A stretch of DNA of 64,000 bases, taken from NCBI RefSeq assembly GCF_038023995.1, contig NZ_CP150660.1, positions 2,478,501 to 2,542,500 on the forward strand, read 5' to 3'. Position numbers and translations under genes: made by a program. Shown piece by piece: positions 17,022 to 26,651 of the stretch. Source of the stretch: Polaribacter atrinae (GTDB lineage: Bacteria; Bacteroidota; Bacteroidia; Flavobacteriales; Flavobacteriaceae). The first letter of the stretch is position 1. Every line of letters starts with the position of its first letter. The notes under the pieces are model-generated. The model ran no database searches. It was not told the DNA's origin and saw nothing but the letters and a program-made list of their open reading frames with translations.

Positions 17022-18668
17022 TTACTTAAAAGTAGTAGCCAATAGTATTTTTTCTTCTAATTCTAATTGATGTTTTTCGGTTATTTTTTCATCCCAAGAA
17101 AAATGAGTTTTAAACAAATCTAAAACATATTCTTTATACAAAATTACACTGCGAGCGTCAAAAAACAAGCGACCTGTTCTGCGCATAAAAAAATCGGTTG
17201 GTGTGCAGGTCATTTCGTAATTTATAGTAAACCAAACTTCTGCTTTTATCATTTTTTCTTGCATATTATCATGCATTAAATCATCAAACTTTTGTAAAAT
17301 AATATCTGTTTGTTTTCCATAATTATGCACTAAATACTCTGCATCTTTTCTATCGAAATCTACTTCTGCAATTCTATTTTGAATAGCATCTGTATAACTT
17401 TGTACTTCTTTATAATTATTAAATGTTCCACCAGAAAGTGCTATTTGTTTGGTTTTTATTTCCTCAAATTTCTTATCGAATCTACGTTCATACTTTTTGG
17501 CTATTAAATCTACAATTCGTTCTGCCATTTTTCTATAACCTGTTAATTTACCACCGGCAATAGAAATCAACTCTGTATCAGAAACAAATATTTCATCTTT
17601 TCTAGATAATTCTGAAGCAGATTTGCCTTCTTCATGAATTAATGGTCGCAATCCTGCCCAAGAAGACTCAACATCATCCAACGTAAGTTGTACGTCTGTA
17701 AACATATTATTTACAGCAGAAATAAGGTAAGTAGCATCTACCAAATTGGTTTCTACCTTATTTTTATCTAATTGATAATTGGTGTCTGTGGTACCAAAAT
17801 AAGTGACTCTTCCACGTGGAATCGCAAACATCATGCGCCCATCTGGAATATCAAAATAAACAGATTGTTTTACAGGTAATTTATCATGAGCCACTACTAA
17901 ATGTACTCCTTTGGTTAAATGCAACCTTTTACCAGTTTTAGAATGGTTAATTTGTCTTAATTCATCTACCCAAGGCCCACAAGCATTTACTACATATTTT
18001 GCTTTAATATCAAAAGAATCTCCCGTAAAAGTGTCTTTTACTTTTGCACCAACAACCCTATTTTCTTCATAAATAAATTGGGTTGCTTCTGTATAATTTA
18101 AAATTTTAGCCTCGTAATCTAAAGCTGTTTTTAGTACTTCTATGGTTAAACGAGCATCATCTGTTCTGTATTCTGCATAATAGCCTGCACCATTTAAAAT
18201 TCCTTTTGGTAACATGGGCTCTTTCTCTAAAGCTTCTGCTTTGTCTAACATTTTTCGTTTGTCTTCTCCTTCTACAGATGCTAAAATATCGTAGACTTTT
18301 AATCCGATAGATGTTAACCAAGAACCATAGGTTCCACCTTCAATTAAAGGTAAAATCATTTTTTCTGGAACTACTAAATGTGGTGCTAAATCATGCACAA
18401 TGGCACGTTCTGTACCTACCTCTTTAACCAACCAAAAATCGAATTGTTTTAAATACCGTAAACCTCCGTGAATGAGTTTGGTAGATTTACTAGAAGTACC
18501 AGAAGCAAAGTCGTTTTTTTCTATCAAAGCAACTTTCATTCCTCTAGAAGCTGCATCTAATGCAATACCTGCGCCTGTAATTCCACCACCAATAATGAGT
18601 ACATCAAATTGGGTAGACTGTAAATCTTGTGTACTTTTTTTTCTATTTAAATAGGAAAAGTTGTTCAT
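17022..18668 (-). CDS. glpD: aerobic glycerol-3-phosphate dehydrogenase
   Basis: 548 residues. The FAD-binding motif GGGITGAGIALDAASRG is near residue 27, followed by the FAD-family signature FASGTSSKSTKLIHGGLRYL; FGTTDTNY and SIAGGKLTGYRKMA are the conserved C-terminal FAD contacts. It oxidises glycerol-3-phosphate to dihydroxyacetone phosphate and passes electrons to quinone. No glpK or glpF lies next to it in this window. It is divergent from the subtilase gene with 72 bases between starts. Confidence 0.95.
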   Translation of the reverse strand: MNNFSYLNRKKSTQDLQSTQFDVLIIGGGITGAGIALDAASRGMKVALIEKNDFASGTSSKSTKLIHGGLRYLKQFDFWLVKEVGTERAIVHDLAPHLVVPEKMILPLIEGGTYGSWLTSIGLKVYDILASVEGEDKRKMLDKAEALEKEPMLPKGILNGAGYYAEYRTDDARLTIEVLKTALDYEAKILNYTEATQFIYEENRVVGAKVKDTFTGDSFDIKAKYVVNACGPWVDELRQINHSKTGKRLHLTKGVHLVVAHDKLPVKQSVYFDIPDGRMMFAIPRGRVTYFGTTDTNYQLDKNKVETNLVDATYLISAVNNMFTDVQLTLDDVESSWAGLRPLIHEEGKSASELSRKDEIFVSDTELISIAGGKLTGYRKMAERIVDLIAKKYERRFDKKFEEIKTKQIALSGGTFNNYKEVQSYTDAIQNRIAEVDFDRKDAEYLVHNYGKQTDIILQKFDDLMHDNMQEKMIKAEVWFTINYEMTCTPTDFFMRRTGRLFFDARSVILYKEYVLDLFKTHFSWDEKITEKHQLELEEKILLATTFK

Positions 18669-18707
18669 GTTTAAAGTTAAATTATAATAATAAAAAATTT
18701 AAAAGTA

Positions 18708-18715
18708 TATATTTG
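18708..18715 (+). promoter_or_regulatory. -7 box of the subtilase promoter
   Basis: TATATTTG matches TAnnTTTG exactly, 25 bases before the ATG at 18741. Confidence 0.5.
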
Positions 18716-18740
18716 CTTACAAAATACATAAATCAACCCT

Positions 18741-21700
18741 ATGATATACAAATACTTTAAGCAAATTTTTCTTTTTTTCTTTTTAGCTTCTTTTTCTTTA
18801 GTTGCTCAAAATTCATCAGAAAAACAACTTATAATTAAAGATTATAATTTAACAAAATTAGAGAATCTAAAGGAAGAATTTTCTACAAACTTTAGAAAAG
18901 AAAAAGAGAATGCTACTCTTTTAGCAACTCAAAGAGGTTGGAAAATGAAATTTACAGACACTAAAGGTTCTTATTATGAATTAATGAAAGTCTCTAAAGA
19001 AGGTACCCCTTTGTATTATAAAACGTACAATGTTGATGCAGCTATTTCTACCAGAACAAATTATTTACATAATAATGGAGGTCTTGGCTTAAATATAGAA
19101 GGTCAGGGGATGACAGCCTATGTTTGGGATGGTGGTATTGCAAGAGCAACACACCAAGAATATGATGGAGATGGTGGAGAAGATAGATTTTCTGTAGGAG
19201 ATTTTTCATCAGAATTAAATTTTCATGCAGCTCATGTAATGGGAACTATTATTTCTTCTGGTTTTGAGCCAGAAGCAAAAGGGATGGCTCCTAAGGCAAA
19301 AGGAATTGGTTATGATTGGAATAACGATTTATCTGAGGCTACGATTGCTGCTTCAAACGGAATGTTAGTTTCAAATCATTCTTATGGTATTGCTGCTAGA
19401 GATGATGATAATGAAGTACAAATTCCATCTTATTATTTTGGCGCTTATATTTCTACTTCTAGAAACTGGGATAACTTAATGTACAATGCACCTTATTATT
19501 TAATGGTTGTAGCTGCAGGAAATGATGGTAATGACAATACTGCAAATGAATCTCCTTTAGAAGGAAGTGCTGCTTTTGATAAGTTAACAAGTTGGTCTAC
19601 TACAAAAAATAGTTTGGTTATTGCAAATGGGCAAGATGCATTAATAGATGCAAATGGTGCATTATTATCGGTTAATAGAAATACGAGTAGTTCACAAGGT
19701 CCAACAGACGATTTAAGAATTAAACCAGACATAATGGGGAATGGATCTTCTTTATATTCTACTTATGATTCTGCAGACAATGCTTATAATTCAATTTCTG
19801 GTACTTCAATGGCTTCTCCAAACGTAACAGGTTCTTTATTGTTATTACAACAATATTATAAAGAAACATATGGTAGCTTTATGAAAGCAGCTACTTTAAA
19901 AGGATTGGCACTACATACTGCAGATGATACAGATATTGCTGGACCCGATGCAAAAACAGGTTGGGGGTTAATGAATACTAAAGTAGCTGCAGAAACAATT
20001 ACTAAAAAAGGTTTTGAATCTTGGATTTCTGAAGAGGTTTTAACCAATGGAAACTCTTATTCTGTAACCGTTAATTCTGATGGTTTAAACCCTTTATTAG
20101 CATCTGTTTCTTGGACAGATAAACCAGGAGCTGTAAGTGAAGGGTTAGTAAATGATGCAACAGCTGTCTTAGTAAACGATTTAGATATTAAAATTACTAG
20201 AGATGGTGTTGAGTATAAGCCTTGGAGATTAACAGGAGTTAATAGTAATGAAAAAGGAGATAATTTAGTAGATCCTTATGAAAGAGTAGATATAGAAAAT
20301 CCAACTTCTGGAGAGTATACCATTACAGTTACTCACAAAGGTACTTTAGAAGAAGCTCAAAATTTTTCTTTAATTGTAACTGGTATTTCTGGTGATTTTA
20401 CTTTTGTAGTAGATAAATTAGAACAAGCATTTTGTTCTAATGAAGATGCTGTTTTTAATTTTGAATATAGACAAGCAGTTGCAGGCACTACACAGTTCTC
20501 TGTTACAGGAGCTCCTGAAGATTTATCAGTAGCTTTTTCTAATGAATCGTTAAGTGCAGATGGAAGTTTTAATTTAACTTTTGGTAATTTAATAAATGTA
20601 CCAGCAGGTTCTTATGAAATTGAAGTACAGGGAGATAACGGAAATGAAATTCAAAAAAGAATAATTAGATTGATCGTTCTTCATCCAAATTTTGATAATA
20701 ATCCATTAGAATTAGAATTCCCAGAGAATGGGCAGAAAGGGATTGCAAAAAAAGTATCATTAGCGTGGAAAACAAATCTAAATGCTGAAAACTATGTGGT
20801 AGAATTATCTAACTCACCAAGTTTTAGTACTCTTTTATTTACAGATGTTATTTCTGCTACAACAATAGATATCGTTGATTTAGAAACGAATTCTGTATAT
20901 TATTGGAGAGTAAAACCAACAAATAAGTGTGGAGAAGGAGCATACTCTTCTACTTTTAGTTTTCAAACAGGACTTACAGATTGTACAAATATTTATACTG
21001 CTACAGATTTTTCTGCGGCAGGTATAGACGAAACATCTTCAAGTGCTACAGCAATTGTTCCTATTAGTATAACAGAAAATTTATCTATTAATAAAATTAT
21101 TTTAACAACAGATATAACACATTCAAGTATACAAGAGTTAACGATTTCTTTACAAGCCCCAGCTAGTATTGGTGGTGCTAGTGTAGTTCTTTTATCTGAT
21201 GCTTGTGGTGATAGAGGAGATATAAGAAATACTACTTTTGATGATGATGCAGGTGTATTATTTTGTAATTTTTCAACACCAGCAGTAACCGGAACCATAG
21301 CACCGGATAACAATATGAGTTTACCATTTTTAGGAAAATCTGCAATGGGAGACTGGAAATTAATTGTTCAAGACAATTCAGAATTAAATGGAGGTCAAAT
21401 TAATGCTGTTTCTATTACAATCTGTTCATCAGTAGTAAATGCAAGTGTTCCTGATTTCTCTACTTCTAATTTAGTATTAAATGGAAGTTTAAATTATGTA
21501 ATAAATGCGAGTAACATGAGTGCTTCTACTGTTTCTGAAACAGAAGAACAACAAGTCTACACGTTGGTAGAGTTAGCTAAGAAAGGAGCTCTTAATAAAG
21601 AAGGAACAGAATTAGTTTCTGGAGATACTTTTACCCAAGCAGATATAACAGCTGGTAAAATTACCTTTACAAATGCAGAGACAACTTCTTTTACAGATCA

Positions 21701-22049
21701 GTTTAAAGTTAATGTAACAAACGCTGCAAAAGGATGGTTAGCAAACCAAACAGTTACCATACAAGAAGGTGTTTTAAATACAAATGAATTTTCTTTAAAT
21801 GATGTTTCTTTATGGCCTAACCCAGTAAAAGGTATCTTAAATGTAAAATTAAATAATGCAATTGGTAATGATGTAATTATCTCTTTATTTGACTTACAAG
21901 GAAGAAAAATTTTCAATTCTGTAAATAAGTCAACAACAGATGTATTTACTAAAGAAATAGATACCAAGAATATTTCTTCAGGTGTTTATTTATTAGGGAT
22001 AGAACAAGGAGGTAAAAAAGCAACTAAAAAGATAATTATTGCACAATAA
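18741..22049 (+). CDS. S8 subtilase with P-domain and type IX secretion sorting tail
   Basis: 1102 residues. A signal peptide (ending SLVAQ) precedes a subtilisin domain with the triad Asp130 (YVWDGG), His165 (HAAHVMGTI) and Ser356 (SGTSMASPN). After it come a beta-sandwich, an FN3-like module (about 640-735, with VYYWRVKPTNKCGEG), a proprotein-convertase P-domain-like region (about 765-895, ending GDWKLIVQDNSELNGGQI) and a C-terminal sorting domain of about 75 residues (LWPNPVKGILNVKL ... SGVYLLGI ... KKIIIAQ). Such type A tails send proteins through the PorSS/T9SS and are removed at the surface. Expected role: extracellular protein degradation. Confidence 0.95.
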   Translation: MIYKYFKQIFLFFFLASFSLVAQNSSEKQLIIKDYNLTKLENLKEEFSTNFRKEKENATLLATQRGWKMKFTDTKGSYYELMKVSKEGTPLYYKTYNVDAAISTRTNYLHNNGGLGLNIEGQGMTAYVWDGGIARATHQEYDGDGGEDRFSVGDFSSELNFHAAHVMGTIISSGFEPEAKGMAPKAKGIGYDWNNDLSEATIAASNGMLVSNHSYGIAARDDDNEVQIPSYYFGAYISTSRNWDNLMYNAPYYLMVVAAGNDGNDNTANESPLEGSAAFDKLTSWSTTKNSLVIANGQDALIDANGALLSVNRNTSSSQGPTDDLRIKPDIMGNGSSLYSTYDSADNAYNSISGTSMASPNVTGSLLLLQQYYKETYGSFMKAATLKGLALHTADDTDIAGPDAKTGWGLMNTKVAAETITKKGFESWISEEVLTNGNSYSVTVNSDGLNPLLASVSWTDKPGAVSEGLVNDATAVLVNDLDIKITRDGVEYKPWRLTGVNSNEKGDNLVDPYERVDIENPTSGEYTITVTHKGTLEEAQNFSLIVTGISGDFTFVVDKLEQAFCSNEDAVFNFEYRQAVAGTTQFSVTGAPEDLSVAFSNESLSADGSFNLTFGNLINVPAGSYEIEVQGDNGNEIQKRIIRLIVLHPNFDNNPLELEFPENGQKGIAKKVSLAWKTNLNAENYVVELSNSPSFSTLLFTDVISATTIDIVDLETNSVYYWRVKPTNKCGEGAYSSTFSFQTGLTDCTNIYTATDFSAAGIDETSSSATAIVPISITENLSINKIILTTDITHSSIQELTISLQAPASIGGASVVLLSDACGDRGDIRNTTFDDDAGVLFCNFSTPAVTGTIAPDNNMSLPFLGKSAMGDWKLIVQDNSELNGGQINAVSITICSSVVNASVPDFSTSNLVLNGSLNYVINASNMSASTVSETEEQQVYTLVELAKKGALNKEGTELVSGDTFTQADITAGKITFTNAETTSFTDQFKVNVTNAAKGWLANQTVTIQEGVLNTNEFSLNDVSLWPNPVKGILNVKLNNAIGNDVIISLFDLQGRKIFNSVNKSTTDVFTKEIDTKNISSGVYLLGIEQGGKKATKKIIIAQ

Positions 22050-22070
22050 ATTAACTTTTAAAAATAATAA

Positions 22071-22102
22071 AAAAAGTCAAAACATCTGTTTTGGCTTTTT
22101 TT
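22071..22102 (+). terminator. subtilase terminator
   Basis: AAAAAGTCAAAACA (22071-22084) pairs with TGTTTTGGCTTTTT (22087-22100), one T-G wobble, then T-rich. Confidence 0.75.
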
Positions 22103-22180
22103 ATTATTTTTAATTAAATGGTAAAAAAATTTTTATTTAAACTTCATTTTTTATATGTTTATAAAAAAAATACACACACA

Positions 22181-22615
22181 ATGGCAATATTAGATTTATT
22201 TTCTACAGGAAAACACAAACAAGAAATTGGGCATTTTGCTAATATTGTAAAAATTGCAAAAGTAGATGGTATAATAACAGATAGTGAAAAAGAATTATTA
22301 ATTAGAGTAGGTAAAAACTTAAATATTACTTTAGATGAGTTTGCTATTATTCTTAATAATCCAGAAAAATTTCCAACCAACGCGCCTGCAAGTTATGATG
22401 ATAGAATAGAACGTTTGTATCGTTTAGCTAAAATGATTTTAGTAGACGGAGAAGCAAAGTTAACAGAAGTTGAATTGATGAAAAAAATTGCTGTTCGCTT
22501 ACATTTTTCTCATGAAAATGCAGAAAAGGTTTGTGATGAAGCCATTCATTTAGTTTTAAATGATAACAGTTTAGAAGATTTTACTAAGGCTATTAAAAAA
22601 GTACATAATTCTTAA
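22181..22615 (+). CDS. TerB-like protein
   Basis: 144 residues from ATG 22181; an in-frame ATG at 22118 would add a basic hydrophobic leader that overlaps the preceding hairpin tail, so it is not preferred. Two similar helical halves carry the TerB-type acidic motifs: FANIVKIAKVDGIITDSEKELL and LAKMILVDGEAKLTEVELMKK (each with a D-G-x-x-T/L-x-x-E pattern). TerB-like domains bind metals and appear in stress and membrane-associated systems; the role here is unknown. The next gene starts directly at its stop codon. Confidence 0.85.
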   Translation: MAILDLFSTGKHKQEIGHFANIVKIAKVDGIITDSEKELLIRVGKNLNITLDEFAIILNNPEKFPTNAPASYDDRIERLYRLAKMILVDGEAKLTEVELMKKIAVRLHFSHENAEKVCDEAIHLVLNDNSLEDFTKAIKKVHNS

Positions 22616-23245
22616 TTGCAAACAATTCACAACCTAGAGTTGTGGTTGTCCTGGATGGACGATCTCGCAGAGCAAGATTATGTAGTTATAGATGATTTTA
22701 TAGACAATAACCTTTATAAAGAAATTAAAAACTTCCTTTTTGAAAACATAGATGTTTTTGATAGAGCAGGTATTGGTTCGCTTAACCAACACACAATAAA
22801 AAAAAACATTCGTGGCGATAAAACCTATTGGTTAAATAAAGAACGAGATACAATTCTTAAAGATTTTTGGAATTTATTAGAAGAAACAAAAAGTACATTA
22901 AATAGGTATTGTTATTTAAGTTTATCTGGTCAAGAATTTCATTTAGCTCACTATCCTTCTGGAGGTTATTATAAAAGGCATTTAGATCAATTTGAAGGTA
23001 GAAATAATAGAATGATTTCTATGATTATTTACCTAAATGATAATTGGGAAACAGAAAATGGTGGCCAATTGGAAATTTTGGATAAAAATAAAAAATTACA
23101 ATTAGTAGAACCTATTGCAAAAAGATGTGTTTTATTTAAAAGTGATAAAGTACCACATGCTGTTTTAAAATCTTTTAAAGACAGGTATAGTTTAACAGGT
23201 TGGTTGCTTTACCAACCAACAAGTTTAGGGCCATTATTAGGTTAA
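22616..23245 (+). CDS. 2-oxoglutarate/Fe(II)-dependent dioxygenase (prolyl 4-hydroxylase-like)
   Basis: 209 residues if started at the TTG 22616, which abuts the previous stop; an ATG at 22655 (MDDLAEQDYVVIDDF) would give 196. The double-stranded helix domain has the iron ligands: His and Asp in KRHLDQFEG, and His in DKVPHAVLKS, followed by the 2-oxoglutarate-binding Arg in KDRYSLTGWL. MISMIIYLNDNWETENGGQ is the conserved core of the P4Hc type. Probably hydroxylates a protein or small molecule; substrate unknown. Likely co-transcribed with the TerB-like gene. Confidence 0.85.
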   Translation: MQTIHNLELWLSWMDDLAEQDYVVIDDFIDNNLYKEIKNFLFENIDVFDRAGIGSLNQHTIKKNIRGDKTYWLNKERDTILKDFWNLLEETKSTLNRYCYLSLSGQEFHLAHYPSGGYYKRHLDQFEGRNNRMISMIIYLNDNWETENGGQLEILDKNKKLQLVEPIAKRCVLFKSDKVPHAVLKSFKDRYSLTGWLLYQPTSLGPLLG

Positions 23246-23287
23246 TTACAGGTTTCTTTTTTATAAGTTACAGAAATGCTACAGTTA

Positions 23288-23830
23288 TTATTCTAAAATA
23301 TTAGTTGGTAAACCATCAATACTGGTTTGGTTTTTATCTTGCCAGTATTGTGCTATACCTTCTTTACCTTGCGCTGTAGCCCAATCATTTAATTGGTTTC
23401 TTTCTCCTTTATATTCCATAAACGGAATAGACATACCGCAAGAAGTTTGTGCAGAATCTATGGTAATATCAAAAATCTGACGCGTTCCTGGAGTTTCTGG
23501 AAACAACGTAATTAACTCATTCCAAGAAGCATCTCCCTCTTTAATTTCTTTCCCTTTTCCGTACAGACGCAAAATATTTGGTGCGCCTTCAAAAGCACAA
23601 AACATCATGGTAATTCTGTCGTTTTCTAATAAATGAGCAGCAGTTTCGTTTCCACTTCCGGTAACATTTAACCATAAAACCCGGTTTTCATTAACAACTC
23701 TAAAAGAATCCATTCCTTTTGGTGATAAATTAATTCTACCAGAAATAGGAGCAGTAGCAACAAAAAATATTTTTTGAGCTTCAATAAATTTTTGAAGTCT
23801 TGACGTTAGTTTTGTGTAAAATTTAGACAT
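23288..23830 (-). CDS. pyridoxamine 5'-phosphate oxidase-family protein
   Basis: 180 residues with the flavin-binding split-barrel pattern: IEAQKIFFVATAPISGRINLSPKG, VLWLNVTGSGNETAAHLLENDRITMMFCAF and LRLYGKGKEI. This subgroup of the PNPOx-like fold binds FMN or a related cofactor; it is not the true PdxH enzyme. Physiological role unknown. Stands alone on this strand, opposite the oxygenase gene. Confidence 0.85.
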   Translation of the reverse strand: MSKFYTKLTSRLQKFIEAQKIFFVATAPISGRINLSPKGMDSFRVVNENRVLWLNVTGSGNETAAHLLENDRITMMFCAFEGAPNILRLYGKGKEIKEGDASWNELITLFPETPGTRQIFDITIDSAQTSCGMSIPFMEYKGERNQLNDWATAQGKEGIAQYWQDKNQTSIDGLPTNILE

Positions 23831-23907
23831 GCTATAAATCGTTATGAGGTGCTAATTTACAAATTATCGTTTTAATTGTTTATTTTAGGCAAAAATTACA
23901 TTTTTTT

Positions 23908-25383
23908 ATGGAATATGGATTTCTCTCAGTAATACCCCCAATTGTTGCCATCATTTTAGCCTTAAAAACCAAGCAAGTGTATATTGCTTTGTTATTTGGT
24001 ATCTGGTTTTCTTGGTTAATCATAGAAGGTTTTAATCCGTTAGCAGGAACTTTAGCAATGATTGAAGGAATGGTAAACGTTTTTCAATCCGAAGGAAATA
24101 CAAGAACCATCATGTTTAGTGCATTAGTTGGTGCTTTATTAATTTTTATTCAATATTCTAGGGGAGTAGAAGGCTTTATCAATATTATTAATAGAAGATT
24201 AGAAAAACTTGAAGGTAAAAAAACAGGTTATAGTAGAGTAATGGTTCAAGTTTTAGCAACTTTTACGGGCTTATTACTGTTTGTTGAAACAAGTATTAGT
24301 TCTTTAACTGTTGGTACTTTGTATCGTCCTATTTTCGATAAATTAGGCATTCCACGAGAAAAACTAGCATACATAGCAGATTCTAGTTCTGCACCTTCCT
24401 CTATATTAATTCCGTTTAATGCTTGGGGCGCTTTTATAATGGGGCTTTTATTAACACAAGGAATAGACAAACCTTTTGCAATGATGATTGCATCCATCAA
24501 ATATAATTTTTATCCTGTACTGGCAATTGCAATTGTTTTTATCGTAATTTTTACGAAGAAAGATTTTGGTCCAATGAAAAAAGCCGAAAAAAGAACCAAA
24601 GATACAGGTGAATTAATGGATAAAGGTTCTACACCAATGGTTTCAGATGAAATTACTTCTTTTCCACCAAAAGAAGGCATTCCTGCAAGAGCATATAATA
24701 TGATTGTGCCTCTTTTAACCATGGTTTTAATGATGCCTATTAACTTAGTTTATACAGGTTGGAAAGAAGTTAAAGAATATACATCAACTTTAGATCATAT
24801 ACAACAAGCAATTGGTGCAGGTTCTGGTTCTTCATCAGTTTTATACGCTGTAATTACCGCACTTTTAGTCGCAATTATAATGTATATTATTCAAGGTTTT
24901 TTAAAACCAAAAGAAGCTGTAAATTTAACTTTAAAAGGAATTAGTGAGTTAATGCCTTTGGCTTTATTAATGTTACTAGCATTTGCTATTGGAGATGCTT
25001 GTAAAGAGTTAGAAACCGGTATTTACGTTGCCAATGTAACCAAAGATTGGTTGTCGCCAGAATTGTTGCCTGCAGTTGTTTTTATCATCAGTTCTTTTAT
25101 TGCTTTTTCTACCGGAACATCTTGGGGAACCTTTGCTATTATGTTGGCAATTTCAATGCCAATGGCAAATATTCATGGGGCAGATGTAACTATTGTAGTT
25201 GCTGCAACTTTAGGAGGCGGAATTTTTGGAGACCATTGTTCGCCAATTTCAGATACTTCAATTATCTCTTCCATGGCATCGGCGAGTGACCATATAGACC
25301 ATGTAAAAACACAGTTGCCTTACGCTTTAATAGGAGGTGTAATTACAGTAATTATGTATTTAATTATTGGGTTTATGGGATAG
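23908..25383 (+). CDS. NhaC-family Na+/H+ antiporter
   Basis: 491 residues with about 11-12 hydrophobic segments. The N-terminus FLSVIPPIVAIILALKTKQVY and the repeated conserved stretches (DSSSAPSSILIPFNAWGAF in the first half; FSTGTSWGTFAIMLAISMP and GGGIFGDHCSPISDTSII in the second) are diagnostic of the NhaC-type/ion transporter superfamily. Likely exports sodium in exchange for protons, consistent with a marine habitat, though some family members exchange amino acids or malate/lactate. Monocistronic, followed by a long repeat field. Confidence 0.92.
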   Translation: MEYGFLSVIPPIVAIILALKTKQVYIALLFGIWFSWLIIEGFNPLAGTLAMIEGMVNVFQSEGNTRTIMFSALVGALLIFIQYSRGVEGFINIINRRLEKLEGKKTGYSRVMVQVLATFTGLLLFVETSISSLTVGTLYRPIFDKLGIPREKLAYIADSSSAPSSILIPFNAWGAFIMGLLLTQGIDKPFAMMIASIKYNFYPVLAIAIVFIVIFTKKDFGPMKKAEKRTKDTGELMDKGSTPMVSDEITSFPPKEGIPARAYNMIVPLLTMVLMMPINLVYTGWKEVKEYTSTLDHIQQAIGAGSGSSSVLYAVITALLVAIIMYIIQGFLKPKEAVNLTLKGISELMPLALLMLLAFAIGDACKELETGIYVANVTKDWLSPELLPAVVFIISSFIAFSTGTSWGTFAIMLAISMPMANIHGADVTIVVAATLGGGIFGDHCSPISDTSIISSMASASDHIDHVKTQLPYALIGGVITVIMYLIIGFMG

Positions 25384-25418
25384 TTAAATTCTTTTGAATA
25401 ACTAACTTTTAATAATTT

Positions 25419-25502
25419 GGGCGTTACCACTAGGGTCGCGCTTTCCACTATATCTTTTTATGAAAAATAAAAAGGATGCCGTTCCAATCGCTAACGCGGG
25501 CG
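25419..25502. repeat. dispersed GGGCGTT-type intergenic repeat, copy A
   Basis: Begins GGGCGTTACC and ends CTAACGCGGGCG. A second copy is at 47752-47840. Shared blocks in the same order: GGGCGTT, GGTCG.GCTTT, CTA.AATCTTTTTAT, ATAAAAAGGAT, CAATC.CTAACGC. The middle blocks form a hairpin (ATCTTTTTAT with ATAAAAAGGAT) whose loop differs between copies. Similar elements occur widely between genes in Flavobacteriaceae from what I remember; function unknown. Confidence 0.7.
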
Positions 25503-25531
25503 AATTTATAAACAGTAGTCATTTCTCATAA

Positions 25532-26126
25532 TTTGTCATTTCGAAATGAGCCTTTTTAGGAGATTGAGAAATCTCACACAATTCTCATACACTTTTTTTA
25601 AAAGGTAGAAAACTACTTGAAATCATAAGAACTGAGTGAAAAATGTATTGATTATCAATGCTATGAGATTTCTCCTAACGTCAAAATGACAAGTTGTGTG
25701 TGTCGTTTTAAGTTTTCACTTTTATGCGACTTCTCATTACTTCGAAGTGACAATTTTAATTTTTAAAAGTTTGATATAATGATTAACAGAATCAAGAACC
25801 CAAAGTTTGTCATTTCGAAATGAGCTTTTTTGAGCGATTGAGAAATCTCACACAATTCTCACACACTTTTTTTAAAAGGTAGAAAACTACTTGAAATCAT
25901 AAGAACTGAGTAAAAAATGTATTGAGTATCACTGCTATTAGGTTTCTCCTAACGTAGAAACGACAAGTTGTGTGTGTCGTTTTAAGTTTTCACTGTTATT
26001 CGACTTCTCATTACTTCGAAGTGACAATTTTAATTTTTAAAAGTTTGATATAATAATTAACAGAATCAAGAACCCAAAGTTTGTCATTTCGAAATGAGCT
26101 TTTTTAGGCGATTGAGAAATCTCATA
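25532..26126. repeat. 274-base tandem repeat, two full copies and a partial third
   Basis: Copies begin at 25532, 25806 and 26080, exactly 274 bases apart, each with TTTGTCATTTCGAAATGAGC; the third breaks off after about 47 bases. Within each unit, palindromes GTCATTTCGAAATGA and ATTACTTCGAAGTGAC bound segments containing GAGAAATCTC/GATTTCTC, the same words as the ~86-base dispersed elements at 45482, 51233 and 54208. No convincing reading frame. The remaining 26127-26246 holds nothing I can identify. Copies 1 and 2 differ at scattered positions, so the duplication is not brand new. Confidence 0.85.
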
Positions 26127-26246
26127 ATCTTTTGAATTAAGAGGTCTCTATCTTCTATTTTACCGGAATGATACCTAGAAATTATGTGTGCTTAATCAAG
26201 CAAAAAAATGAATTTGTAAAATAGGAAGATATCCTCAAAACTTTAC

Positions 26247-26642
26247 TTATTCAGCTAAAATACCACGTTTTTTAATTTCATCAATCATACGCAAAGCACC
26301 TTCTTTAACGGTGTTTTCTTTAAAGAAAAATGTTTTTTCGTGTAAGGTGTTACCTTCAAAAAAAGAAACCTGAAAACGGTTATTTAACTTGAATAATTCA
26401 GGTTGAATAAATTCAATTTTAGCAAAAGAATTTGCTGGAAGTTTGTCTAATTTTTTACGCAACAAAGAAGTTGTTTTTGTCTCAGAAAAACCTTGAGAAA
26501 CAATTACCATCATTTCTAAGTCTACTTTCTTATTATTAATGATATACACATTCCAATCATCTGTTTTGTACAAATCATTGTATTCATAAACAACAGCCAT
26601 TTCTACGTCTGTAACTTCGGGTATTTGAATGTCTTTTTTCAT
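26247..26642 (-). CDS. conserved hypothetical protein downstream of TetR gene
   Basis: 131 residues, no signal peptide or membrane helix. Pattern: MKKDIQIPEVTDVEMAVVYE, DDWNVYIINNKKVDLEMMVI, TTSLLRKKLDKLPANSFAK, FRVxF-like NNRFQVSFFEGNTLHEKTF, and a helical tail ALRMIDEIKKRGILAE. Proteins of this type are common in Flavobacteriia next to regulators; I recall them sometimes misnamed phenylalanyl-tRNA synthetase subunits. Function unknown. It follows the TetR gene by 9 bases and closes the efflux operon. Confidence 0.75.
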   Translation of the reverse strand: MKKDIQIPEVTDVEMAVVYEYNDLYKTDDWNVYIINNKKVDLEMMVIVSQGFSETKTTSLLRKKLDKLPANSFAKIEFIQPELFKLNNRFQVSFFEGNTLHEKTFFFKENTVKEGALRMIDEIKKRGILAE

Positions 26643-26651
26643 AAATAATAA

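Noticed and set aside
25384..26246. CRISPR array in the repeat field after the NhaC gene
   Set aside because: Repeat unit is 274 bases without short regular repeats and unique spacers, and no cas genes are present.
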